Positions 1 to 6,824 are shown, numbered from the stretch's first letter. The stretch is 7,730 bases of DNA from Lachnospiraceae bacterium UBA3814 (GCA_002368575.1 DFEA01000104.1:1-7730); one strand, 5' to 3'. The notes: a model not told the origin generated them from the letters alone. Program-made: numbers and translations.

Positions 1-239
1 CCGGTTTTTCTCTTGTACTTGTATACAATGACCTTTTTCCCGCGGCCGTTCTTTATAACGGTTGCATCCACAGACGCATTTGCCACATCATTACCGACAA
101 GAAGCTTATCTCCCGAAACAGCCAATACCTGATCAAAGGTATACTTCTCACCCTCGTCTATGCCGAGCTTTTCAACCCTGATCACATCGCCCTCGGAAAC
201 CTTGTACTGCTTCCCGCCTGTTGCAATAATAGCGTACAT
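1..239 (-). CDS. rplU: 50S ribosomal protein L21 (3' end outside window)
   Basis: The product begins MYAIIATGGKQYKV and continues with a pattern typical of bacterial L21: 'EGDVIRVEKL' near residue 18 and 'KKVIVYKYKRKT' near residue 68. L21 is a large-subunit protein that binds 23S rRNA. About 79 residues are visible of the usual 100-105, so the C-terminal fifth, with the family signature, lies beyond position 1. The start at 239-237 is fixed by an AGGAGG ribosome binding site at 246-251, six bases before the ATG. Its own promoter and a structured leader lie just upstream. In Firmicutes rplU is normally followed by a small ribosomal-processing protease gene and rpmA, which would fall outside this window. 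The identification is from direct recognition of the sequence. Confidence 0.97.
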   Translation of the reverse strand, partial: MYAIIATGGKQYKVSEGDVIRVEKLGIDEGEKYTFDQVLAVSGDKLLVGNDVANASVDATVIKNGRGKKVIVYKYKRKT

Positions 240-251
240 TTGGTACCTCCT

Positions 252-338
252 GTAAGATTTACTCGCTGGCTTCGGCACCGTTTAAAAGCCTTAAATATCT
301 TTATTAAACGGTTTAAAACCTCGCCAAGCGGCATACCC
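252..338 (-). ncRNA. Structured 5' leader of rplU, probable L21 leader
   Basis: The untranslated region between the predicted transcription start (about 336-339) and the rplU ribosome binding site folds into nested stems. An outer stem pairs minus-strand CGCTTGGC (330-323) with GCCAGCG (270-264), leaving one bulged base. It encloses an inner stem pairing CCGTTTAA (311-304) with TTAAACGG (286-279), which can extend by AAAG/CTTT. L21 leaders are known cis-regulatory RNAs in front of rplU in Firmicutes, thought to mediate autoregulation. Position, size and fold fit, but I have not matched the sequence to the family model. The ribosome binding site (246-251) lies just outside the outer stem. Confidence 0.7.
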
Positions 339-342
339 TAGT

Positions 343-371
343 ATATTAGCATATCCGGCAGCCCGTGTCAA
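343..371 (-). promoter_or_regulatory. Vegetative sigma-A promoter of rplU
   Basis: On the minus strand, TTGACA (371-366) is followed after exactly 17 bases by TAATAT (348-343). The -10 is preceded by TG one base upstream (an extended -10). This is near consensus for the housekeeping sigma factor. Transcription would start around 336-339, giving a leader of about 97 bases before the rplU ATG. The promoter makes rplU independent of the SNF2 gene upstream, as expected for a highly expressed ribosomal operon. Confidence 0.85.
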
Positions 372-448
372 ACATATTCTTAACGAAAACAGTGAGCTGC
401 AGCCGCGAAGAGCCGGGCTTTCTTATGATCGGCATGTCCATCACAACC

Positions 449-473
449 CCGGGGTATTAAGCGATTGCCCCGG
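449..473. repeat. GC-rich inverted repeat downstream of the SNF2 gene
   Basis: CCGGGG at 449-454 pairs with CCCCGG at 468-473 around a 13-base loop, about 30 bases after the SNF2 stop codon. In the direction of transcription a T-run (481-486) comes before the hairpin rather than after it, so it is not a standard intrinsic terminator. It may still act as a 3'-end stem or a pause site. The rest of 372-501 shows no open frame or RNA gene that I recognise. Confidence 0.35.
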
Positions 474-501
474 AACGAAGAAAAAATCCGTTAATCAGCC
501 C

Positions 502-3500
502 TCAGCCCAGCAAACTCAGCATTTCCTCACGGTTTATGGATGTGGAGCCGATCCCGTCTCCGGAAAGGACATCCTCAACCAGCTTATTCTTGCCCTCCTT
601 AATCCGCTCTATCCGTTCCTCAACGGTATCCTCGGCTATCAGCTCATATACCGTAACACGCTGTGTCTGACCGATACGGTGTGTTCTGTCCGTAGCCTGA
701 TCCTGGGCAGCCTGGTTCCACCACGGATCGTAATGGATCACTATATCTGCCGCAGTCAGGTTAAGTCCGGTCCCTCCGGCCTTAAGAGAGATGAGAAAGA
801 CCGGTACATTATCTCCCGCAAACGAATCCACAAGCTCCATCCTCTTTTCCTTGGGTACACTTCCGTCGATCCGGTGATACTCAATGCCCTCATCCTTAAG
901 CCTTTCCCCGATGATATCCAGCATTGAGGTGAACTGAGAAAAAAGCAGCAGCTTATGTCCCCCGTCGATCGCCTGACTGATAAGCTCCAGGCAGGCCTCC
1001 AGCTTGGCGCTTCCTCCCCTGTAATCTTCATAGATCAGGGAAGGATCGCAGCATATCTGACGAAGCCCCGTAAGCTTTGCCAGAAACATTAATTTACCGG
1101 ATTTAAACTCTGAGGCGCTCACACTATCAAGCATCAGACGGATCTCCTCTGCCGAAGCATCATAAAGCTTCTTCTGTTCACCCTCAAGGCGGACGGAAAC
1201 CACCTCCTGAAGCTTATCCGGCAATTCCTTTAATACCTGCTTTTTCTGCCTTCTGAGGATAAAGGGATGCACCATTTTTCTGAGCCTGTTCAGAATATCG
1301 GTATTTTTCCCTGCTACAATGGGGGTCTCGTATTCACTTTGAAATTTGCCGTACTGGAACAGTATGCCCGGCATAAGGTAGTCCATTATGCTCCACAGCT
1401 CGCTTAAATAATTTTCTATCGGAGTACCCGTAAGAGCCATGCGGAAGGAGCTGTTAACAAGCCTTACCGACTGGGCCGCCTGGGTCTTCTGATTTTTTAC
1501 GAACTGTGCTTCATCTATGATCTGGTTTGCAAAGCAAAGCTCCTCATAGAGTGAGATATCCCGTTTCAGAAGATCATAGGAGGTGATCAGGATATCCGCG
1601 TTTCCGCAGTCTGAAAGTAATTCCTTCCTTACTGCCGCGGTCCCTGCTATAACGACGCATGAAAGCTTCGGCGTATATTTTTCGATCTCCTTCTTCCAGT
1701 TATATACAAGAGACGCGGGACAGACTACCAGGGTCCTCAGATCATCCCCCTTTTTCCCCGAAAGCTTTTCGGAAAGAAGGAAGCTCAGGATCTGCAGCGT
1801 TTTTCCCAGTCCCATATCGTCTGCAAGTATTCCGCCAAAGCCGCAGCGCTTCAACATGGATATCCAACGATAACCGTCTGTCTGATAAGGCCGCATTATT
1901 TCCCTTAATGGAGCAGGCACCTCTTTATCCGCCTCGCTGTCGGTATCCATTGCCATAAGGAGCTCACGATACTGACCGGTGGCCTCGAATTCGGTATCCC
2001 GTTTGTTTTCAAGCATCTCCGAAAGATACATGGCCCGGAAGGCAGGGATCCTTATATTATTCGGATCCTTCTTCCCGTAATCAGCATACAGAGAGGAAGC
2101 CGTATCCCAGACATTCTCACTCTCCTGCCCGTTTTCGCCTTCACCTTCCATAGAGAGAAATTCACCGCTCTTTAAACGGAAATACTTCTTTTTTTTGCGG
2201 TACGCGCCGAGTATCTGCGCCGTTTCAGCCTCAGTGAGACCATTTCCCTGTAAGGACAAAAGAATATGCCCGCCTTCAACGGAGACTCCAACCTTCATGG
2301 AAGGAAGCGCTCTTACCCTGTTCCTTTTCAGGCTTTCAGTAACAAGGATACTGCCAAGCTTTTCCAGAGCAGGAAGCGTATTTTTCATAAATTCATACAG
2401 CTCTTCCTCATCAAGCCGGGAATACAGCGTAAAGGTATTACTGTCCAGCCTGTTAAAATATCCCGTAAGAGCGTCGGAAACCTGTGACTCCGCGTAACCG
2501 TTTCTTCTGCCCGCATCCGTTTTACTGTCAAACAGAGGTACCTTAAAGTCCTGCTTTTTGTATACGGCATAGGGAATACAGGTGAGGATATGCTCCGAGC
2601 TGTAATCCATTTGAAACATAAACTGAGGGAATTCCTGCTCATAGTCCTCAAAGTCCATTCCCTTAGTGATGACATTTCCGAAGCGTCTGAAAACCGGCAG
2701 GAGATTCCGGCACACGGCACCTATCTCTGATTCTCTGATGTAAAGCTCATCATCCCATTCCAAAAGAGATAAAAAGGCCTGAGTCTTTTCCGTACTTTCC
2801 GATTCAACACGGAAAATATCCGTGGCATCGGAAAGATAGATCCTTGTGCCGTTTACGAACAGCACATTTACCGGATCTATCCTTAGTGTGGCTCCGTAGG
2901 CTTTTTTACGAAGAACGGCACTAAGTCCCTTTTTATCAAGGTTCACCAGACGTTCATCGTAAAATGCGATGGACAGTACCATTCCCCCGTAAAGCTCAAG
3001 AAAGCTGTCAAGCTCCGGCCCCGAAAGGAGAATATAGCGGTAATGCTTATTCCCGTCAGCAGCAAAAAGCTGGCCGCGAAGCAGTCCCTTTACCGAGGCA
3101 CTATAAAGACCCGAAAGGTAATCCAGAAGCTCTCCGCTCTGAGCTTCGGCATTTTTACGTCCCAGCTTAAATTCGGCCTTACCTGATGTAAATATCCCTT
3201 CATTCTGGTAAAGCTCCAGAAATTCACGAAGATCCTGGACCTGATACATGCGCCTGCCTGTACCGGCTTTGAGGCCTAACAGTATCCCTTTGGAGGACTT
3301 TTCAAGGCTTGCGGAGATCCTCAGAGGATCACTCTGTTTAAGAGCCTCCCGCCATACCGGAAGCGCCTGGTTCTCATTGCCCTCAAGAAGTGACAGGATA
3401 CGGCCGTCGGTGCGCTTCAGGACACCCGGAAGGAAGGGATCCTCTGTATTTGTCATGTTTTTAAGCAGTTCCTCCACTCCTGTGCCGCGTAATACATCCT

Positions 3501-3870
3501 CCCCCTCTTTTTGTACAATATAGGCGGTGAGGAGACCCGCAACATGCGGGCAGCCATAGAGCTGCTCCTGAAAACGCTCACAGCAGCAGGAAGTCTCACA
3601 GACAAGCCCGAGCCCTTCATGTAATCTCAGGCTGCAGCTCTTAAGCGTTTCCTTCCTGTGTACCGCCTGTTCCCGCCATTTTGCCTTTAAAAGAACGGTG
3701 CTGCTGTCAGGAAAGTGGTTACAGAACTTTTTCTCCGCAGGGGCATTTTCTCCTGTGGGGCTTTTTTGAGCCGTGGTCTCTATTTCCTGAAGATCTCCTG
3801 AAAAATACAGCTCCGCACCGGCTGCGAGCTCATTTTCAGTAAAACAATCATAATATTCGGTAAATTTCAT
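502..3870 (-). CDS. SWIM zinc finger / SNF2-family DNA-dependent ATPase
   Basis: This 1122-residue protein combines a SWIM zinc finger with a complete SNF2 motor. The SWIM motif (C-x-C...C-x-H) uses C95, C97, C107 and H109. Residues of roughly 190-600 fall where the bacterial SNF2-associated domain normally sits. The ATPase spans about 655-1085: Walker A DDMGLGKT (684-691), Walker B DEAQ (786-789), motif III LTGTP (813-817), motif V AGGTGLNL (1031-1038), and motif VI QATDRTHRIGQ (1058-1068) with its arginine finger. All key residues are present, so it should hydrolyse ATP and translocate on double-stranded DNA; the substrate is unknown. The start is supported by AAGGAAA at 3875-3881. The gene follows the pRiA4b-like gene after 91 bases with no clear promoter of its own, suggesting cotranscription. 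Bacillus subtilis has a related arrangement in which a SNF2 protein (YwqA) and a SWIM protein (YwqB) are separate neighbours; here both parts are fused. The family call is firm and the cellular role open. Confidence 0.95.
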   Translation of the reverse strand: MKFTEYYDCFTENELAAGAELYFSGDLQEIETTAQKSPTGENAPAEKKFCNHFPDSSTVLLKAKWREQAVHRKETLKSCSLRLHEGLGLVCETSCCCERFQEQLYGCPHVAGLLTAYIVQKEGEDVLRGTGVEELLKNMTNTEDPFLPGVLKRTDGRILSLLEGNENQALPVWREALKQSDPLRISASLEKSSKGILLGLKAGTGRRMYQVQDLREFLELYQNEGIFTSGKAEFKLGRKNAEAQSGELLDYLSGLYSASVKGLLRGQLFAADGNKHYRYILLSGPELDSFLELYGGMVLSIAFYDERLVNLDKKGLSAVLRKKAYGATLRIDPVNVLFVNGTRIYLSDATDIFRVESESTEKTQAFLSLLEWDDELYIRESEIGAVCRNLLPVFRRFGNVITKGMDFEDYEQEFPQFMFQMDYSSEHILTCIPYAVYKKQDFKVPLFDSKTDAGRRNGYAESQVSDALTGYFNRLDSNTFTLYSRLDEEELYEFMKNTLPALEKLGSILVTESLKRNRVRALPSMKVGVSVEGGHILLSLQGNGLTEAETAQILGAYRKKKKYFRLKSGEFLSMEGEGENGQESENVWDTASSLYADYGKKDPNNIRIPAFRAMYLSEMLENKRDTEFEATGQYRELLMAMDTDSEADKEVPAPLREIMRPYQTDGYRWISMLKRCGFGGILADDMGLGKTLQILSFLLSEKLSGKKGDDLRTLVVCPASLVYNWKKEIEKYTPKLSCVVIAGTAAVRKELLSDCGNADILITSYDLLKRDISLYEELCFANQIIDEAQFVKNQKTQAAQSVRLVNSSFRMALTGTPIENYLSELWSIMDYLMPGILFQYGKFQSEYETPIVAGKNTDILNRLRKMVHPFILRRQKKQVLKELPDKLQEVVSVRLEGEQKKLYDASAEEIRLMLDSVSASEFKSGKLMFLAKLTGLRQICCDPSLIYEDYRGGSAKLEACLELISQAIDGGHKLLLFSQFTSMLDIIGERLKDEGIEYHRIDGSVPKEKRMELVDSFAGDNVPVFLISLKAGGTGLNLTAADIVIHYDPWWNQAAQDQATDRTHRIGQTQRVTVYELIAEDTVEERIERIKEGKNKLVEDVLSGDGIGSTSINREEMLSLLG

Positions 3871-3903
3871 ATCATTTCCTTTTCCGCGCCGATCCGCCTG
3901 TGA

Positions 3904-3960
3904 ATCGTGCGCTCAGGTGCGAACACCAGTTCGTCCCTGAGCGTTCGATCTTCTGAACGC
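3904..3960. repeat. Nested, overlapping inverted repeats between the pRiA4b-like and SNF2 genes
   Basis: A long interrupted palindrome pairs ATCG (3904-3907) with CGAT (3946-3949), CGCTCAGG (3910-3917) with CCTGAGCG (3936-3943), and CGAAC (3920-3924) with GTTCG (3929-3933), leaving a four-base ACCA loop. The arms are separated by symmetrical two-base internal loops. A second stem, GCGTTC (3941-3946) with GAACGC (3955-3960), shares bases with the first, so the two cannot form fully at the same time. In the transcript the structure ends about 23 bases before the SNF2 ribosome binding site and has no following T-run. It looks like an mRNA processing, stabilising or attenuating element, or a small extragenic palindrome. 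Function is inferred. Confidence 0.75.
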
Positions 3961-3961
3961 A

Positions 3962-5659
3962 TCATTTTCTTTTTACAGCCACGGTTCTCGCGGCAGCCTT
4001 TTTCACAGCGGTCTTTTTGACGGCCGTCTTTTTTTTCGAATCTGCTGCTTCCCTTAGCGCTTTTTCATGCTCCAGTATTTCTGCGGGGCAGTTGTTCCTG
4101 GAGAAGCCGTTCAGGCTTATAAGGGGGAGAGCATCGGCCTCCTTCACAAGGATCGCCTTTATTTTTGTCATTACCCTATCCTTATCCCTGCTCCAGCTGA
4201 GCCTTCGCATTTCATTCTCGGCCCGCTTGCAGGCAGCCTCCGCATCACCGCACTTATGAAGCTCATTAACTATCCGTCTGCAGGCTCCTTTAATATCTTC
4301 AGTATCATAATAACTGAAATAGCAGTAATCATTAAGATACGACATCAAAGCCTTCTCACCTGAAGCCGATAATGAAAGCCCTTTTTCATACAATCTGTTT
4401 ATCTGCTTTTCCGTCGGTTCAAAAAAGAGACCGGTATCGCTGTATCTGTTTTTCAGGAGATTGTCTGCTTCTCTTTGATTCAATAAGGAGCAATGATATG
4501 CAAAGCTGTCATTCAAACCCCCTATATCGGAAATGAAGAACCCGTTTTTCACCTTATCAAAGTATTCATCTGCTGACGCTTCGGGAATTTCCACGGGGCT
4601 TACCTTCTTAACCAGGTATTTAAACTGCTCCTTCGTAAAGATTCCGTACAATCTGACAGCGACTGTCACAGCCTTAAGCATATATTTCCCGTAAATGAAT
4701 TCAGTTTCCTTTTCGGTTCCGTACCAGTCCTCATAAAAGTCCAGAACCTCAGAGGCTATCCTGTGACCGAGCTTCGGCACATACAGGAGCAAGCCTCTGT
4801 AAAAAAGCTCCGGCAGTAATTGTTCCCAGTTATTCCCCTCCTTTTCCGGATCCTCGCTCAGGACGAAGCTTTTAAAATCATAGAATTCGGAAACTGACAT
4901 TTCCGAGAAGACAGAATTTATCCCTTTCCCAAGAATACGTGTATACAGGGAATCGATCAGGCCGGGTTTTCTTACCGTGCTGTCATAGTAAATATTTAAG
5001 AAGTCGGCAATACCCTTCAGCTCTCCCATCTTATTCTTTTCAAGAAGGAGCTTTAAAGGCATGCCGTATCTGTGATTTATTTCTCTTACGGCTGTTTCCG
5101 GGGCAAAGTATCTGCGTATTGAATTCTCTGTTTTCGGAAGGGAAAAAAGGGATTCCTTTGCTGAATAATATCGGCCGTCTCCCATATCGCAGTACTCATT
5201 GCCATAAAAGGCCTGTTGAAGCCCGTTCAGCTCCTTAAGGCTCTTAAGCTTCTGCGGGATATTTCTTCCCGCGGCCATGGAAATAAAGGGGAGCGTCGGA
5301 GGCTCCTGCTCTCCCCCGGCAGGCCTTTCGGTAATAGCGTCAACCTTCAGTAAAAGGCAGATCTCCTGATCAGTATCTCTTAATTTCTTCCCCGGTGTCG
5401 TAAATATCAGCTTAAGCCCGGCATCCTCACCGAGACAGTCCGCAAGCTGTTTATCCTGCTTCTTTATGACCAACATTTTCTCCTCAAGGATGAAATCTGC
5501 TCCAGGAAGACCGACCGAAATGCAGCAAAGCTCGGCGAGGTCTGAAAGGGTCCTGTCGGAGGTGATGTAAAGCTGCCTGAATATTACGGGATTCGATCTG
5601 TGAACATTCAGGTTTATCCTGTACCATTTTTTTATATCTGATAATTCATTTTTGACCAT
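3962..5659 (-). CDS. Hypothetical protein with diverged pRiA4b ORF-3-like N-terminal domain and histone H1-like tail
   Basis: The 565-residue product has three visible parts. Residues 12-108 resemble the plasmid pRiA4b ORF-3-like fold: 'YRINLNVHRSNPVIFRQLYI' (13-32) matches the family's opening strand with its 'kPpiWRri' core, followed by 'TLSDLAEL' and the later strand pair 'LKLIFTTPGKK...QEICLLLKV'. The usual aromatic WR and DFGDxWEH signatures are altered. Residues about 135-540 appear mainly helical and contain no motif I recognise. There is no signal peptide or membrane span, and no C-x-C...C-x-H SWIM motif. Residues 542-565 form a Lys/Ala/Val tail with two TAVKK repeats, resembling bacterial histone H1-like tails and possibly binding nucleic acid. 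The ribosome binding site AAGGAAA lies at 5665-5671. The gene starts just after the ilvC terminator and precedes the SNF2 gene, with which it probably forms a unit. The pRiA4b assignment is moderate; the function is unknown. Confidence 0.85.
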   Translation of the reverse strand: MVKNELSDIKKWYRINLNVHRSNPVIFRQLYITSDRTLSDLAELCCISVGLPGADFILEEKMLVIKKQDKQLADCLGEDAGLKLIFTTPGKKLRDTDQEICLLLKVDAITERPAGGEQEPPTLPFISMAAGRNIPQKLKSLKELNGLQQAFYGNEYCDMGDGRYYSAKESLFSLPKTENSIRRYFAPETAVREINHRYGMPLKLLLEKNKMGELKGIADFLNIYYDSTVRKPGLIDSLYTRILGKGINSVFSEMSVSEFYDFKSFVLSEDPEKEGNNWEQLLPELFYRGLLLYVPKLGHRIASEVLDFYEDWYGTEKETEFIYGKYMLKAVTVAVRLYGIFTKEQFKYLVKKVSPVEIPEASADEYFDKVKNGFFISDIGGLNDSFAYHCSLLNQREADNLLKNRYSDTGLFFEPTEKQINRLYEKGLSLSASGEKALMSYLNDYCYFSYYDTEDIKGACRRIVNELHKCGDAEAACKRAENEMRRLSWSRDKDRVMTKIKAILVKEADALPLISLNGFSRNNCPAEILEHEKALREAADSKKKTAVKKTAVKKAAARTVAVKRK

Positions 5660-5669
5660 ATTGATTTCC

Positions 5670-5691
5670 TTTTCGGGTAATGGCCCGAAAA
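5670..5691 (-). promoter_or_regulatory. Leader hairpin touching the ribosome binding site of the pRiA4b-like gene
   Basis: TTTTCGGG (5670-5677) and CCCGAAAA (5684-5691) form a perfect 8-bp stem with a six-base loop. In the transcript the left arm uses the T-run of the ilvC terminator, and the right arm covers the first bases of the AAGGAAA ribosome binding site at 5665-5671. Readthrough RNA could therefore form a hairpin that partly hides the start of translation of the 565-residue protein. The pairing is seen directly; the regulatory effect is inferred. Confidence 0.5.
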
Positions 5692-5720
5692 AAGCCCCTG
5701 CACATAAAACAGGGGCTTTT
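5688..5720 (-). terminator. Intrinsic terminator of the ilv operon
   Basis: On the minus strand AAAAGCCCCTG (5720-5710) pairs perfectly with CAGGGGCTTTT (5700-5690) around a nine-base loop, and the T-run continues to 5688 as six uninterrupted T residues. It lies 38 bases after the ilvC stop codon. The stem is flanked by A- and T-rich arms on both sides, so it could also stop plus-strand transcription. It separates the ilv operon from the pRiA4b-like/SNF2 unit. Confidence 0.93.
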
Positions 5721-5758
5721 ATTGTCTTTAATGTTTTGGACCTGCAGAAAACAGAATA

Positions 5759-6778
5759 TCAGTTATTGATAAGCTTGTCAGCCTCGTTATTCCAGCTGTA
5801 CAGCTTTCTGATCTCAGCTCCTACCTTTTCTGACGGATGCTCTGCCGCTTTGTTTCTCATGGCCCTGAAATGGACCTGTCTGCCGGCAGGAGACATATCA
5901 AGCAGGAACTGCTTGGCAAAGCTGCCGTCCTGGATGTCTGAAAGAATCTTCTTCATGGCCTTTTTGGTATCCTCGGTAATGATCTTGGGACCGGTGATAT
6001 AATCACCGTATTCCGCTGTATTGGAGATCGAATATCTCATTCCCGCAAAGCCTGACTGATAGATAAGATCCACGATCAGCTTCATTTCATGTATGCATTC
6101 AAAATAAGCATTTCTCTCATCATAACCGGCTTCAACAAGAGTTTCAAAGCCTGCCTGCATCAGTGCGCATACACCGCCGCAAAGAACAGCCTGTTCACCG
6201 AACAGATCCGTCTCGGTCTCAGTCCTGAAGGTGGTCTCAAGCACGCCTGCCCTGGCCCCTCCGATCGCAAGGGCATACGCCAGGGCAATATCAAGAGCCT
6301 TGCCTGTGGCATCCTGCTCAACGGCTACGAGACAGGGAACACCCTTTCCCTCCAGATACTCCGAACGGACCGTATGACCCGGTCCCTTGGGAGCGATCAT
6401 GGTCACATCAACATCAGCAGGAGGGGTTATGCAGCCGAAATGAATATTAAAGCCGTGAGCGAACATGAGCATGTTTCCCGGCTCAAGGTTGGGCTCGATA
6501 TCCTTTTTATACATATCAGCCTGCTTCTCATCATTAATAAGGATCATTATGATATCAGCCTTCTTTGCGGCTTCAGCGGTCGTATAAACATCAAAGCCCT
6601 GCTTTACTGCCTTATCCCACGATCTCGATCCCTCATACAGACCGATGATAACATTGCAGCCCGATTCCTTTGCGTTCAGAGCATGTGCATGCCCCTGGCT
6701 TCCGTAGCCGATGACCGCAATGGTCTTGCCCTCCAGCATTGAAAGGTTGCAATCCTCCTGATAATAAATCTTTGCCAT
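5759..6778 (-). CDS. ilvC: Ketol-acid reductoisomerase, class I
   Basis: This 339-residue enzyme converts acetolactate or acetohydroxybutyrate to the dihydroxy acids in valine, leucine and isoleucine synthesis, using a reduced nicotinamide cofactor and Mg2+. The N-terminal Rossmann domain has G-Y-G-S-Q-G (24-29). The substrate loop 'APKGPGH' (129-135) and the 'FAHGFN' segment with H108 are intact. The metal ligands are D191 and E195 (DLFGEQ) and E227 and E231 (FECIHE), and the catalytic serine is S252 (SISNTAEYG). Length and single C-terminal knot domain fit class I. The cofactor loop reads GLYEGSRSW (46-54), with Tyr-Glu where many NADPH enzymes have Arg-Lys. I chose ATG at 6778 because AAGGAGG lies at 6788-6794; an in-frame ATG at 6805 would put the ribosome binding site inside the gene. 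It lies 46 bases after the upstream small-subunit gene. Confidence 0.98.
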   Translation of the reverse strand: MAKIYYQEDCNLSMLEGKTIAVIGYGSQGHAHALNAKESGCNVIIGLYEGSRSWDKAVKQGFDVYTTAEAAKKADIIMILINDEKQADMYKKDIEPNLEPGNMLMFAHGFNIHFGCITPPADVDVTMIAPKGPGHTVRSEYLEGKGVPCLVAVEQDATGKALDIALAYALAIGGARAGVLETTFRTETETDLFGEQAVLCGGVCALMQAGFETLVEAGYDERNAYFECIHEMKLIVDLIYQSGFAGMRYSISNTAEYGDYITGPKIITEDTKKAMKKILSDIQDGSFAKQFLLDMSPAGRQVHFRAMRNKAAEHPSEKVGAEIRKLYSWNNEADKLINN

Positions 6779-6824
6779 AATATTTTTCCTCCTTAATCCT
6801 GGCATATATATAACAAATGAATAC

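Noticed and set aside
449..473. Intrinsic terminator for the SNF2 gene.
   Set aside because: The stem is present but no T-run follows it on the minus strand; the T-run precedes it. Kept only as an inverted repeat.
2385..2720. A 111-codon alternative-frame ORF on the minus strand inside the SNF2 gene, and similar ones at 756-1031 and on the plus strand.
   Set aside because: They are contained in the intact SNF2 frame, with no family resemblance, and look like low-complexity shadow translations.
3962..5659. The 565-residue protein as a YwqB-type SWIM protein, by analogy with the B. subtilis ywqAB pair and similar length.
   Set aside because: Its cysteines do not form the C-x-C...C-x-H pattern, and the SWIM motif is in the SNF2 protein instead.
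5660..5758. A dedicated promoter for the pRiA4b-like gene in the intergenic space.
   Set aside because: Only poor matches such as TTCTGC with ACAATA at 18-base spacing are present, and these fall before the terminator stem.
6089..6742. A 217-codon open frame on the plus strand opposite ilvC.
   Set aside because: It is fully antisense to a strongly conserved ilvC, its protein shows no recognisable family, and I see no ribosome binding site. It is a by-product of ilvC codon use.
6779..6805. Upstream ATG at 6805 as the ilvC start, giving nine extra residues.
   Set aside because: The AAGGAGG ribosome binding site (6788-6794) would lie inside the coding region, and family members start at MAKIYY or equivalent.
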